From: Caballeronia jiangsuensis
GTDB taxonomy: Bacteria > Pseudomonadota > Gammaproteobacteria > Burkholderiales > Burkholderiaceae
DNA length: 64,000 nucleotides
Assembly: GCA_000648925.1 (NCBI GenBank)
Contig: JFHF01000029.1
Coordinates: forward strand, 1-64,000
Direction of reading: 5' to 3'
The notes beneath the pieces are model-generated. The model was not told the origin of the DNA. It did no database searches and was given only the letters and a program-made list of their open reading frames with translations. The position numbers were made by a program, and so were the translations under genes. This document shows, piece by piece, positions 28,601 through 36,465 of this stretch. Position 1 is the first letter of the stretch. Every line of letters begins with the position of its first letter.

Positions 28601-29314
28601 TTCGGCGAAACCGCCGGTCATCGCGAATGCGACGCCGCCCATGATCGCCACGGCGAGCGCCCATAGCAGCGCGCCCGTGATGCGCAGCACGAGGAAGCAG
28701 TGTGCCCAGATCAATCCCATGCAGATGAACGCCGGAAGCGGCACGGCGATCAGCCACGCGGACGGCAGCCATTGCGAACATTCGCCCGCCATGATCCTCG
28801 TCTGCGCGAACCAGACGCTCGAATGCGGCAACGCAACGATCACGACCGCGGCGAAGATGAGCAGCATCAGCGAGAACTGCGACACCATCCAGCCGCGCAG
28901 CGCGCTCGCGCCCGCCATCCATTCGTCCTGCGCGCCGGCGGGAATCAGATAGCGGCCGTTGTGCCTGAGCCACCAGAGGAACATCGAACGGTCGTCCGCC
29001 ATGCAGGACTCGGCCTTTTCGGCGTCGCCCGTGCTGCAGATGAGTCGGCCGATGGCCGCGCCCACGTAGCCGCCGCCCGACACGGTCGACATGTAGTCGA
29101 ACAGGCGGAACGAGCGCTGCTTGGCGAGACCGCGTATGACGCCGAGCGCGAAGGTCGCGCTGCGGATGCCGCCGCCCGAAAGTGCGAGTCCGTATTCCGG
29201 CCGCCGGGCCGGACCCTTGGGTTCGCGGCACTTTTTGCGCCTGTCGTCGACGCATGTGTGTTCAGCGTCGAATCCATTCGAGGCGCCGGAACCCGGGTTC
29301 TTGGTGGTGCTCAT
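25610..29314 (-). CDS. Large membrane-embedded patatin-like phospholipase (copy 1)
   Basis: A 1234-residue protein with patatin (lipid acyl hydrolase) catalytic motifs. The oxyanion loop GGGIRS is at residues 48-53. The nucleophile motif TVSGGGYVGA (a relaxed G-x-S-x-G) has Ser79, and the dyad Asp641 is in SDGGHFENSG. Between them lie about eight hydrophobic segments (roughly residues 115-430), so the catalytic domain is split by a membrane region. The C-terminal ~400 residues are soluble, with one more hydrophobic segment before VQSQLHAHDTVRDTYYTTL and a cysteine-containing tail. The start at 29314 has GAGGG upstream; the frame is open from 29341. It is the third gene of the patatin operon. 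Confidence 0.85.
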   Translation of the reverse strand: MSTTKNPGSGASNGFDAEHTCVDDRRKKCREPKGPARRPEYGLALSGGGIRSATFALGVIRGLAKQRSFRLFDYMSTVSGGGYVGAAIGRLICSTGDAEKAESCMADDRSMFLWWLRHNGRYLIPAGAQDEWMAGASALRGWMVSQFSLMLLIFAAVVIVALPHSSVWFAQTRIMAGECSQWLPSAWLIAVPLPAFICMGLIWAHCFLVLRITGALLWALAVAIMGGVAFAMTGGFAEAYYWCGAGVAFLAGCAVAFIAASAGLGWLIFCCLGIQRWIHRTKTSTNDPNPIAMQRLALTGLLKQALFVLVFTLCAAVMDATTWWVFTIWTASNSPFVTSLNAISAAVVLLLVAARAILPSLQGNSGPSWMRNVDWLAVAHVLGWVTVALLAWLALLALTFVLYLGTRHPASALEVLGLVLLGIAVFVAGTGRQIESTNLSSLHYLYRARLARAYTSVGNHNRFPQQITCEADRQATNQLRRVDEALPGDDIPYPDYVPHESGGPLHLINCCVNQTRDDRTGTYNADRRGVALVVGPRGVETGGEPPADNPRLGRTSLAEWTAVSGAAVSSGMGFYTRSGVALLLYMSGLRLGYWVSINAGSGTMSRLSRWAWICIPKYCAVFSEAFGSFPGLRSRFWYASDGGHFENSGVYALLKRKLQLIVLVDAAADPDYLFGDVENLVRKAKIDLTATIEFLDPSTFPAHGGVSPAWFATPYSMTASAGPAFLLLARIGYCDGSRGTLLIVKPRRTDSMPLDVVGYADRNPVFPQESTAHQLFSEQQWESYHALGVEFGYALTPNFLATLPSVCEQARVLPLMPSAAGVPGEVQSLAPLQPSASRRARVQQTVRTSLGVGVSLSALAGLWQTVQSQLHAHDTVRDTYYTTLRKLTTEVEQDCVEPVSLKLSIAELDRASTALGSTDEARVQTANILQLATRFCDNPDVTECDLTRQWSRFFDSGSDSRVQQFTPTSWYWNPSRPNQANVPKLEPEASTTIAYRCAIREDQYMDGTKIHRATLISQGTMFAPGNGEPNQMALAASKIDLSTSVVKPTSANASLAGKNVTPIAPAPTPTDAGKSASAAPKGKPEAPKQTSANLDQNLAKSCDPSGLGRKLYAQIYSEDDRNKGSLDALKKAAEKSRVRWMGIENVQATADRRGTRAPFRWPRPTFLYVDERDENCARALAAKYEDVSHAMPGTIGVRSIPPNLDGIPGNIEFWLPPAPADQKATSNPEAPEPA

Positions 29315-29362
29315 ATCGGCCCTCGCGTGCTGGCATGACAAGCATTCCTGATTGTCGAAACG

Positions 29363-29539
29363 TTATCTCCGATCAGCTTCATCGGTGCGTTTCAGCTTAG
29401 AACGCGAGTTCATCGCAAACAGAAGATTGGCCGACGCCAACGCTATCTTGGCCGATTCGAACTCGCGCGCGATGGATTCAATTTCCGGCGAGTCCGAACG
29501 TCTTAAAGACAATTGCTTCAGAACCATTGCACCATGCAT
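29363..29539 (-). CDS. Small unknown protein coupled between two patatin genes
   Basis: A 58-residue protein, starting MHGAMVLKQLSLRRSD and ending KRTDEADRR. Its ATG overlaps the stop codon of the upstream patatin gene as TGATG, a strong sign of translational coupling. An internal Met at residue 5 is an alternative start. Residues about 17-45 could form one amphipathic helix (IESIAREFESAKIALASANL). It has no signal peptide. The next patatin gene starts 48 bp later. No family is recognised; an accessory or chaperone-like role is only a guess from position. Confidence 0.6.
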   Translation of the reverse strand: MHGAMVLKQLSLRRSDSPEIESIAREFESAKIALASANLLFAMNSRSKLKRTDEADRR

Positions 29540-32500
29540 CACCCGATGCCCGTGCAATCCTGCAGCAGTTCCCGAAGCGTCTTGCCCTTCTCGAACATTT
29601 TCCCGAACGACTTCTGCTGCAACCGGCAACCGATCAGATAGCCCAGCTTTCTATAGCTCTCGAACTGAGCTTCATCGAACCATTGGTCGAGCGTGGTCTG
29701 CTGCGGAAAAGTATCGTTGGTCAGCGCGTAATTCACGAGGTCCGATGCGGTCGAGATGACGTCCTTGGTCAATGTGGGCTTGACCAGAATCAGCGTGCCG
29801 CAGAACGCGTTTACCGTGGGATCCGTGCTGCTCGCGGGATACTTGATGATGCCGTCCACCACATACGCTTTGCTCTGCGGCGGCGGCCTCTTGCTGCCCT
29901 TTTCCAGATGCCGCAGCGGATCCACGTCGATGACGATATCGACGCCGAAATCGGCCGAGCACTTGCGGATCGTGTCGGCGAGATCGTCGAAACGCAGCGG
30001 CGCGTCCTCGCCGCAATCGCAGACCACGATCAGCTCGGTTCGCCGGCGCACGAGTTCGTAGAGGCCCAGATTGTCGAAGTGACCGCCATCGGAAAGATAG
30101 AGATAGTCGGACTTCGCGTCCGCGTGACCGAACAGCTCGTTCAGATACAGTTTGCCGCTGAATGCCGGACTCGGCGGCACCGGCCCTGCCGGCGTCTCGC
30201 GGACCGGGTTCGGGCACCATCTGCCCAGCCGCACGTTGAAGAGCGTCAGCAGGAACGCCACGCCCGGATCGGTATGGAAACCCCAGTTCGGACTCGCCGC
30301 AGCGCCCGAGATCGCCACCGCGCCGCCGAGCATCGGGCCGACGTCGCGAAGGGTGCCGGACCTGCGCCGCAAGACGTGTCCGGCTCCGGTTCTCGACGCG
30401 GTGCGCATATAGTCCGCGGTCCGCACGAACTTGCCCGCCCCTTCCTGCCGGGAAACGTAGGCCTGCGGCAGGCCAAAGCCGCAATAGAGCGGCGAGAAGA
30501 AGAACGAGCCGGCCTTGCGCTGCTGCCACGCGAGGCTCTGGCCTTCGGTCAGATTCACCGACGTGTTCAGAAGGTGATAAGGCCGCTGCACATATGCGCC
30601 GTCGTCGCCCTGCGGCGGCGCGCATTGCGTCGTCGCGCCGTCGCTTTTCGGCTCGGGCCCGCACGCGGCCAGCCGGTCGAGCGGGATATCGTCGGCGGGA
30701 TCGAAACCCGTGAACGGATCGGGCTCGCGCTTCCGATTCCCGTCGCCGCAGCGCGACGCGCCGAGATAGCATCGGGTCAGCCGGTTACGATAGAAGTTGT
30801 GCAGCGAGAACAGATTGACGTCCACGCGCCACGCCAGCAACGCCCACGCGGCCGCCGTGCCGAGCAGGACCACCAGGCCCATGCGCGCCCACGGCACGCC
30901 GACCGGAAGGCTCGTCTGCGCCGTCATCTGCGCGAGCGTCGTGTCGAGCACGCACAGATAGGGTTGCGAATCGCCCTTGTGCGGCGGGCTGCATGCGGAC
31001 AGCACGTCGGACGGATCGAGCGTCGCCTGCCAGATCGCGTGAATCGCGTACGAGAGCAGGATCAGCAGCCCGACGATGAACACATGCGGCACCACGACCA
31101 GGAGACGCTCGGTCCACGACGGCCCAGGGCCGCCCGTCTTGTTCGACGCCCCCTTCAGCACGCCCCAGAGCGATGCCAGCAGCCACGCCGCGCCGCCCGC
31201 GCGTGCCCAGTTCGAGCCGAAGACGACGAGCGCCGGCCCATACACCGACACGACGAAAATCCCGCCTACGAAGACGATGATGGACATCAGCCAGCCGCCG
31301 TAGCGCGCCCACCACTCCTGCACTTCGTATTCGAAGATGCGGCCCACGAGCCCGAGATGCACGACGATGATGAGCGAGAGCACGCCCAGAATCAGAAACG
31401 GCGCGACCGATATCGCGATCCATATCACGGACTGGACATCCGGCGCGCCGGAAGCCGCCATGCCGAAGGTCGCGTGCGCAATGCCGAGCAGGCTGCGGAC
31501 GAGCCACAGCCCGAATCCGCCGGTCGCGCCGGCGAACAGGCCGAAGAACACGATCCAGAAGCGATTGCGCCAGCGCGCGCGGTCGCTGGACACCGACTGC
31601 GGCGCGGGACCGGTCTGCGGCTTGTTCGCGGGCGCATCGAAATCGACGTTCATGCGCTCGGCCGGAAGCATGGTCGAGCCGACGCCGAAGATGATCACGA
31701 AGACGAGTATCCAGGTCAGGACGTCGTCATGGGGAAGCGGATGGTCGAGCGTCGCCAGAATCGTCATCGCCGCCGTGAGGATGAAAGAGGCGAGGATGCC
31801 GGGGCCGAGAATCCACACGAGCACGAAACTCGTGCAGGCGGTCTCCGCGTTCCCGTTCGAGTCCATGTTGCGCCGGATGTTCCGGATGCTCATCCACAGC
31901 AGCACGGCCACGATCCCGATCATCCCGGCGACCGGCCATCCGGCATCCTGCCCGACGAGCGACTGCGTCCCGCGCATCAGCAGAAACAGGACTCTCGGCA
32001 CCAGGAGCAGGAAGCTGAGCATCAGGATCAGCATGCTCTGGATCAGCGTGAGATTGCGCAGATAGGCGGCGATCGCGGCGAGGGTGTCGGTGCTCAGCAG
32101 ACCGAGTCTCGGCGTCAGATAGTTGCTGTACTCGCGCAGAAAGACGATCGACGGATCTTCACGGTCCTTCTGGACGCCCTTCTCCGTCGTCGGACTGAGT
32201 TTCGGCTCCAGCTCTTTCGGCGTGCCGCTGGGACACCTGCGGTAGACCTGCGCCGAAAGCCATGCGCCGATATAGCCGCCGCCGGAAACGGTCGAAAGAT
32301 AATCGAAATGACGCAGCAGCCCTTTCTCGCATAGCGACTGAATCATGCCCAGGCAAAACGTCGCGCTGCGAATGCCGCCGCCGGACAGCGCGAGGCCGGT
32401 GAGCGACGTTCCTTTCCCGGTCATCGTGTCGCGCGCTAAAAGATCGACCACCTTTCTCGTGCGATTGACCTGTCTGAGCTCGTCGGCCATCACCTTTTTG

Positions 32501-32553
32501 AAAGGATCTTCCGCTGGGCCGTTCGTGTCCGCCTGACCATCGGGATTCGCCAT
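29539..32553 (-). CDS. Large membrane-embedded patatin-like phospholipase (copy 2)
   Basis: A 1004-residue paralogue of the downstream patatin. It has oxyanion loop GGGIRS (58-63), nucleophile Ser90 in TVSGGGYIGA and Asp822 in SDGGHFDNLG. About ten hydrophobic segments fall between residues 150 and 620, splitting the hydrolase fold even further apart than in copy 1. After the DGG motif both proteins share VRRRTELIVVCD-type and KCSADFGVDIVIDVDP-type sequence, so the split is a family trait and not a local accident. The ATG at 32553 (GAGG upstream) is chosen over the open upstream GTG. It is the first gene of the operon, with a candidate promoter about 160 bp upstream. Confidence 0.85.
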   Translation of the reverse strand: MANPDGQADTNGPAEDPFKKVMADELRQVNRTRKVVDLLARDTMTGKGTSLTGLALSGGGIRSATFCLGMIQSLCEKGLLRHFDYLSTVSGGGYIGAWLSAQVYRRCPSGTPKELEPKLSPTTEKGVQKDREDPSIVFLREYSNYLTPRLGLLSTDTLAAIAAYLRNLTLIQSMLILMLSFLLLVPRVLFLLMRGTQSLVGQDAGWPVAGMIGIVAVLLWMSIRNIRRNMDSNGNAETACTSFVLVWILGPGILASFILTAAMTILATLDHPLPHDDVLTWILVFVIIFGVGSTMLPAERMNVDFDAPANKPQTGPAPQSVSSDRARWRNRFWIVFFGLFAGATGGFGLWLVRSLLGIAHATFGMAASGAPDVQSVIWIAISVAPFLILGVLSLIIVVHLGLVGRIFEYEVQEWWARYGGWLMSIIVFVGGIFVVSVYGPALVVFGSNWARAGGAAWLLASLWGVLKGASNKTGGPGPSWTERLLVVVPHVFIVGLLILLSYAIHAIWQATLDPSDVLSACSPPHKGDSQPYLCVLDTTLAQMTAQTSLPVGVPWARMGLVVLLGTAAAWALLAWRVDVNLFSLHNFYRNRLTRCYLGASRCGDGNRKREPDPFTGFDPADDIPLDRLAACGPEPKSDGATTQCAPPQGDDGAYVQRPYHLLNTSVNLTEGQSLAWQQRKAGSFFFSPLYCGFGLPQAYVSRQEGAGKFVRTADYMRTASRTGAGHVLRRRSGTLRDVGPMLGGAVAISGAAASPNWGFHTDPGVAFLLTLFNVRLGRWCPNPVRETPAGPVPPSPAFSGKLYLNELFGHADAKSDYLYLSDGGHFDNLGLYELVRRRTELIVVCDCGEDAPLRFDDLADTIRKCSADFGVDIVIDVDPLRHLEKGSKRPPPQSKAYVVDGIIKYPASSTDPTVNAFCGTLILVKPTLTKDVISTASDLVNYALTNDTFPQQTTLDQWFDEAQFESYRKLGYLIGCRLQQKSFGKMFEKGKTLRELLQDCTGIG

Positions 32554-32671
32554 CGCCAGCCTCGCTCGATTCGGATCATTCAAGGCGACGCATACGCCGC
32601 CGCCCGCTCGGGACACATCCTTTCAAGGCGCGGGGCAATGTCATGCCGACGATCGGTGATCCTGATCGATG

Positions 32672-32690
32672 CGCGCTCCGTTCGAGCGCG
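32672..32690 (-). other. Hairpin in the presumed leader of the patatin operon
   Basis: CGCGCTC and GAGCGCG form a 7-bp perfect stem with a 5-nt loop, between the predicted promoter (32717-32745) and the first patatin start at 32553. There is no T run after it, so it is not an obvious terminator. Confidence 0.4.
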
Positions 32691-32716
32691 TACCCCGAAT
32701 TCTTCGCATGCATCGA

Positions 32717-32745
32717 AGCATAGAATAAGCAGCAACCCTTATCAA
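32717..32745 (-). promoter_or_regulatory. Sigma-70-type promoter candidate for the patatin operon
   Basis: On the minus strand TTGATA (32745-32740) and TATGCT (32722-32717) are separated by exactly 17 bp. Transcription from near 32710 would give a leader of about 157 nt. The surrounding sequence is the most AT-rich of this region. Confidence 0.4.
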
Positions 32746-32835
32746 TTGCGCTACAGAAAATAGTATGACTGATTTCGAGTTTGTCGCGAAAGGCTTGCTG
32801 AACCGTGCAATATCGCCTATGTATGAGAGAGCGGA

Positions 32836-34167
32836 TCATCGATGCTCGAAGAACCGGTTGCCGGGCCTCGGCAGACCGAGATGCTCCCGCAACGTCGTAC
32901 CCTCGTAAACCCGCCGAAAGATGCCGCGCCGCTGCAACTCGGGCACCACTTTCGCGACGAAGTCATCGAGGCCCGCGGGCAGATACGGAAACATCACGTT
33001 GAAACCGTCGCTGCCTTCTTCGACGAGCCACTGCTCCATCTCATCCGCGATATCCGTCGCGGTCCCGACCATCTGCAAGCCCGAATAGCCGCCGACACGC
33101 TGCGCCAGTTGACGCACGGTGAGCCCTTCGGCGCGCGCCATGTCGATCACGCGTTCGCGCGCGCTCCTGCTCGCGTTGGTCTCCGGAATCTCGGGCAGTA
33201 GGCCATCCGGATCGAACGATGAAACATCGTGACCGAGCGCGATCGAAAGCGATGCGAAGCCGCTGTCGTCATGCACGAAGGTATCGAGCAGCGCGCGCTT
33301 CTCCTGCGCTTCGTCGCGCGAGTCGCCCACCACGACGAACGCGCCCGGCAGGATCTTCAGATGCTCGCGCGCCCGGCCGACGCGTTCCATGCGGCCTTTG
33401 ACATCGGCATAGAAACGCTTGCCCGCCGCGAGATTCGGCTGCGCGGTGAAGACCGCATCGGCGGTTTCGGCGGCGAGTTGCCTGCCCGCTTCCGACGATC
33501 CCGCCTGCACCACCACCGGCCAGCCCTGCACCGGCCGCGCGATGTTCAACGGGCCACGCACCGACAGATACGCGCCCTTGTGATCGAGAACGTGCAGCTT
33601 GTCGGGATCGAAGAACAGGCCGCTTTGGGTGTCGCGCACGAAGGCGTCGTCGGCCCAGCTATCCCAGAGGCCCGTGACGACATCGTAGAACTCGTGCGCA
33701 CGGCGATAGCGCTCGTCATGCTCCATGTGTTCGTCGCGGCCGAAGTTGCGCGCGGCATCGGGATTCGATGTGGTGACGAGATTCCAGCCCGCGCGCCCAT
33801 CGCTCAGATGATCGAGCGACGCGAAGCGACGCGCGATGTGATACGGCTCGTCGAACGTCGTCGAAGCCGTCGCGATCAGCCCGATGCGTTCGGTCACGGA
33901 GGCGAGCGCGGAAAGCAGCGTGAACGGCTCGAACGATGTCGCGGTATGGCTGCGCTTCAACGCATCCACCGGCATGTTGAGCACGGCGAGATGATCGGCC
34001 ATGAAGAACGCATCGAAGCAGGCGCTTTCGAGCGTCTGCACGAATCGCTTGATATGCCTGAAGTTGAAATTGGCGTCGGGCCACGCGCCCGGAAATCGCC
34101 ATGCGCCTGTATGCAGGCTGACCGGCCGCATGAACGCGCCGAGGTGGAGTTGTCGGGTATGTGGCAT
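32836..34167 (-). CDS. LLM-class FMN-dependent monooxygenase (NtaA/SnaA/DszA family)
   Basis: Flavin-dependent monooxygenase that uses FMNH2 from a separate reductase. The 443 residues match the NtaA/SnaA/DszA family length. Family features include the start RQLHLGAFMRPVSLHTGAWR, the SDGRAGWNLVTTSNPDAARNFG segment near residue 130, and VVVQAGSSEAGRQLAAETADAVF. These enzymes attack sulfones, sulfonates, nitrilotriacetate or similar compounds. The divergent neighbours are two sulfonate-binding proteins, so an organosulfur substrate is likely. The start at 34167 matches the family N-terminus; the frame opens 18 codons earlier. No flavin reductase lies beside it. Confidence 0.87.
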   Translation of the reverse strand: MPHTRQLHLGAFMRPVSLHTGAWRFPGAWPDANFNFRHIKRFVQTLESACFDAFFMADHLAVLNMPVDALKRSHTATSFEPFTLLSALASVTERIGLIATASTTFDEPYHIARRFASLDHLSDGRAGWNLVTTSNPDAARNFGRDEHMEHDERYRRAHEFYDVVTGLWDSWADDAFVRDTQSGLFFDPDKLHVLDHKGAYLSVRGPLNIARPVQGWPVVVQAGSSEAGRQLAAETADAVFTAQPNLAAGKRFYADVKGRMERVGRAREHLKILPGAFVVVGDSRDEAQEKRALLDTFVHDDSGFASLSIALGHDVSSFDPDGLLPEIPETNASRSARERVIDMARAEGLTVRQLAQRVGGYSGLQMVGTATDIADEMEQWLVEEGSDGFNVMFPYLPAGLDDFVAKVVPELQRRGIFRRVYEGTTLREHLGLPRPGNRFFEHR

Positions 34168-34293
34168 CGCGTCGGTTGATGAACGAGTGGCGGATCGCGC
34201 CAAGTTACTGCAACTCGCCAAAACGCGCTGAGATGGAAATGACCGCTCGCCGTTCGACAGAACCGTATATGCGAAGCACGCGCCGTGTCATTT

Positions 34294-34316
34294 GCTACGC
34301 ATAATTGATTCGTAGC
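34294..34316. promoter_or_regulatory. Inverted repeat GCTACG-N11-CGTAGC between the LLM and tauA-like genes
   Basis: Perfect 6-bp arms with an AT-rich 11-bp spacer lie in the 205-bp divergent region. The size and spacing suit a LysR-type regulator such as CysB or SsuR, the usual controllers of sulfonate genes, but the identity is only inferred. A possible -10 (TATAGT, 34335-34340) for the plus-strand genes lies just downstream. Confidence 0.4.
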
Positions 34317-34372
34317 GGCGGCATGCAAAGTGCCTATAGTCGGAGGCTTCTTCACATCACTCCGTCCGCGCC

Positions 34373-35407
34373 ATGAAACATACGACCCTTCGCCGCACGC
34401 TGATCGCCGGCGCCGCTTCCTTCATGCTCGCCGCCGTCGCGCTCGCGCCCGTTCACGCCAGAGCCGAAACACGCGAGGTCGTCATCGGCTATCAGGACAT
34501 GGTGGTGCCGTGGCGCTATGCGCAGGCAAGCGGCGCCGTCGAGAAGGCCACGGGATACAAGGTCACGTATCGCAAGCTCGGCAGCGGCGCTGACGTGATC
34601 CGTGCACTCGCATCGGGCTCGATACAACTGGGCGAAGCGGGCTCCAGCCCGATCGCGGCGGGACTCTCGCAAGGCGTCGATCTCTCGCTCTTCTGGATTC
34701 TCGACAACATCAACGACGCCGAAGCGCTCGTCGCGCGCAACGGCTCCGGCGTGAGCAAGCTCACCGATCTGAAGGGCAAGACGCTCGGCGTGCCGTATGT
34801 ATCGACGTCGCACTTCCATGCGCTCGTCGCCTTGCAGCAGGCGGGCGTCGATCCGTCGACGGTGAAGATCGTCAACCTGCGTCCGCCCGAAGTCGCGGCG
34901 GCGTGGGAGCGCGGCAATATCGACGCGACTTACATCTGGGACCCGGTGCTCGCCAAGGCCAAGCAGAGCGGCCGCGTGCTCATCACGTCGGGCGAGGTGG
35001 CGAAGGAATCGGGCAAGGCGACGTTCGACGGCTTCGTCGCGTCGCGCAAGTTCGCGCAGGACAATCCCGCGTTCCTGAGCGGCCTCGTGAAGGTGCTCGC
35101 CGATACCGATGCGCAATATCGCGACCACAAGGCCGACTGGACCGCCGCGTCGAAACAGGTGCAGGCCGTCGCGCAGGAATCCGGCGCGAACGCCGCCGAC
35201 GTGCCCGCGAGTCTCGCGCTCTACGCCTTCCCGAGCGCGGGCGAACAGGCGTCGCCGACATGGCTCGGCGGCGGACAGCAGTCCGGCGCGGCGAAATCGC
35301 TTGCCGCCACCGCGCAGTTCCTCAGGCAGCAGGGCACGATCCAGAACGTGCTCGCGGATTACTCCACGGGTGTCGATCCGCGATTCGTGCAGCAGGCCGC
35401 GAAGTGA
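34373..35407 (+). CDS. TauA-like taurine/sulfonate ABC transporter substrate-binding protein
   Basis: Periplasmic binding protein of 344 residues. A signal peptide ends near HARAET. The mature part reads VVIGYQDMVVPWRYAQASGA, GEAGSSPIAAGLSQGVDL and GVPYVSTSHFHALVALQQAGV, which are typical of TauA-type taurine-binding proteins. It is followed after 53 bp by a second sulfonate-binding protein. No tauB, tauC or tauD is present next to it, so the permease and ATPase must be encoded elsewhere or shared. Confidence 0.88.
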   Translation: MKHTTLRRTLIAGAASFMLAAVALAPVHARAETREVVIGYQDMVVPWRYAQASGAVEKATGYKVTYRKLGSGADVIRALASGSIQLGEAGSSPIAAGLSQGVDLSLFWILDNINDAEALVARNGSGVSKLTDLKGKTLGVPYVSTSHFHALVALQQAGVDPSTVKIVNLRPPEVAAAWERGNIDATYIWDPVLAKAKQSGRVLITSGEVAKESGKATFDGFVASRKFAQDNPAFLSGLVKVLADTDAQYRDHKADWTAASKQVQAVAQESGANAADVPASLALYAFPSAGEQASPTWLGGGQQSGAAKSLAATAQFLRQQGTIQNVLADYSTGVDPRFVQQAAK

Positions 35408-35460
35408 CGTCGCTTTCTATCCGCCGCTGAATCGCCTCCGAATACATCGAATACCCTGTC

Positions 35461-36450
35461 ATGTCCAAACGTAAATCCGTCATCGATCGCCGTGCATTCC
35501 TGTCCCTGTCCGCGCGTGCCGCGGCGAGCGCCGCCGCGTTCGCCGCGATGCCGGCATCCTTCGCCCAGCAGAGCGCGCAGGGACAGCCGCGCGTGCTTCG
35601 CATCGGCAACCAGAAAGGCTATCTGAATCTGCTCAAGGGACGCGCGACGCTCGAAAAGCGGCTCGCTCCGCTCAACGTATCGGTAAGCTGGACGGAGTTT
35701 TCCGCCGGCCCCGTGCAACTGGAAGCGCTCAATGTCGGCTCGATCGATTTCGGCGATGTCGGCGAGGCGCCGCCCATCTTCGCGCAGGCTGCCGGTGCGC
35801 CGCTCGCCTATGTCGCCGCGACGCCGGCGCGCCCGCGATCCGAAGCCGTGATCGTCCCGGCGCACTCGCCGGTCAGAACGGTGGCGGATCTGAAGGGCAA
35901 GCGCGTGGCGCTGAACAAAGGCAGCAACGTCCATTACTTTCTCGTCAAGCTGCTGCGTCAGCACGGCCTTCAGTATGGCGACGTCGAACTGGCCTTCCTC
36001 GCCCCCGCCGATGCGCGCGCCGCCTTCGAGCGCGGCTCCATCGACGCGTGGGTCATCTGGGACCCGTTCTTCGCCGCGGCGCAGAAGACGCTGAACGCGC
36101 GCATCGTGGCGGACGCGAGCGGCGTCGTCGGCAACCGTGCGTACTACTTTTCGTCGCAGAGTTATGTCGCGAAGAACGCGGATGTGATCCGTATCGTCAT
36201 CGAGGAAATCAGGGCGGTCGATCAGTGGGGCAAGCAGCATCCCGATGAACTCGCGACCGAGCTCGCGCGGCTATGGGGCTTGCCGAAAGCCGTCCTCGAG
36301 CTTGCGGTGAGCCGGCAGGTGTTCGGCACCGAGGCGATTACGCGGAACATCATCGGCGAACAGCAGCAGATCGCCGATACCTTCGTCGAACTCGGCCTCA
36401 TACCGAAGCACGTCGATGTGCTCAGGGCCGCGCCGCCCGATCTCGCCTGA
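35461..36450 (+). CDS. SsuA-like aliphatic sulfonate-binding protein
   Basis: Periplasmic binding protein of 329 residues for alkanesulfonates. The N-terminus DRRAFLSLSARAAAS looks like a twin-arginine signal, and the mature protein begins after ASFAQQ. Family segments include RIGNQKGYLNLLKGR, GSIDFGDVGEAPPIFAQAAG, GKRVALNKGSNVHYFLVKLL and DAWVIWDPFFAAAQ. Unlike the preceding TauA-like protein it would bind longer or aromatic sulfonates; that distinction rests on family resemblance. It lacks its usual partners ssuB, ssuC and ssuD in this window. Confidence 0.88.
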   Translation: MSKRKSVIDRRAFLSLSARAAASAAAFAAMPASFAQQSAQGQPRVLRIGNQKGYLNLLKGRATLEKRLAPLNVSVSWTEFSAGPVQLEALNVGSIDFGDVGEAPPIFAQAAGAPLAYVAATPARPRSEAVIVPAHSPVRTVADLKGKRVALNKGSNVHYFLVKLLRQHGLQYGDVELAFLAPADARAAFERGSIDAWVIWDPFFAAAQKTLNARIVADASGVVGNRAYYFSSQSYVAKNADVIRIVIEEIRAVDQWGKQHPDELATELARLWGLPKAVLELAVSRQVFGTEAITRNIIGEQQQIADTFVELGLIPKHVDVLRAAPPDLA

Positions 36451-36465
36451 GCGACGCGAACGCGT

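Noticed and set aside
25748-28666. A 972-codon plus-strand frame opposite patatin copy 1
   Set aside because: Arg/Gln/His-rich shadow of the patatin frame; no signal, domain or ribosome site.
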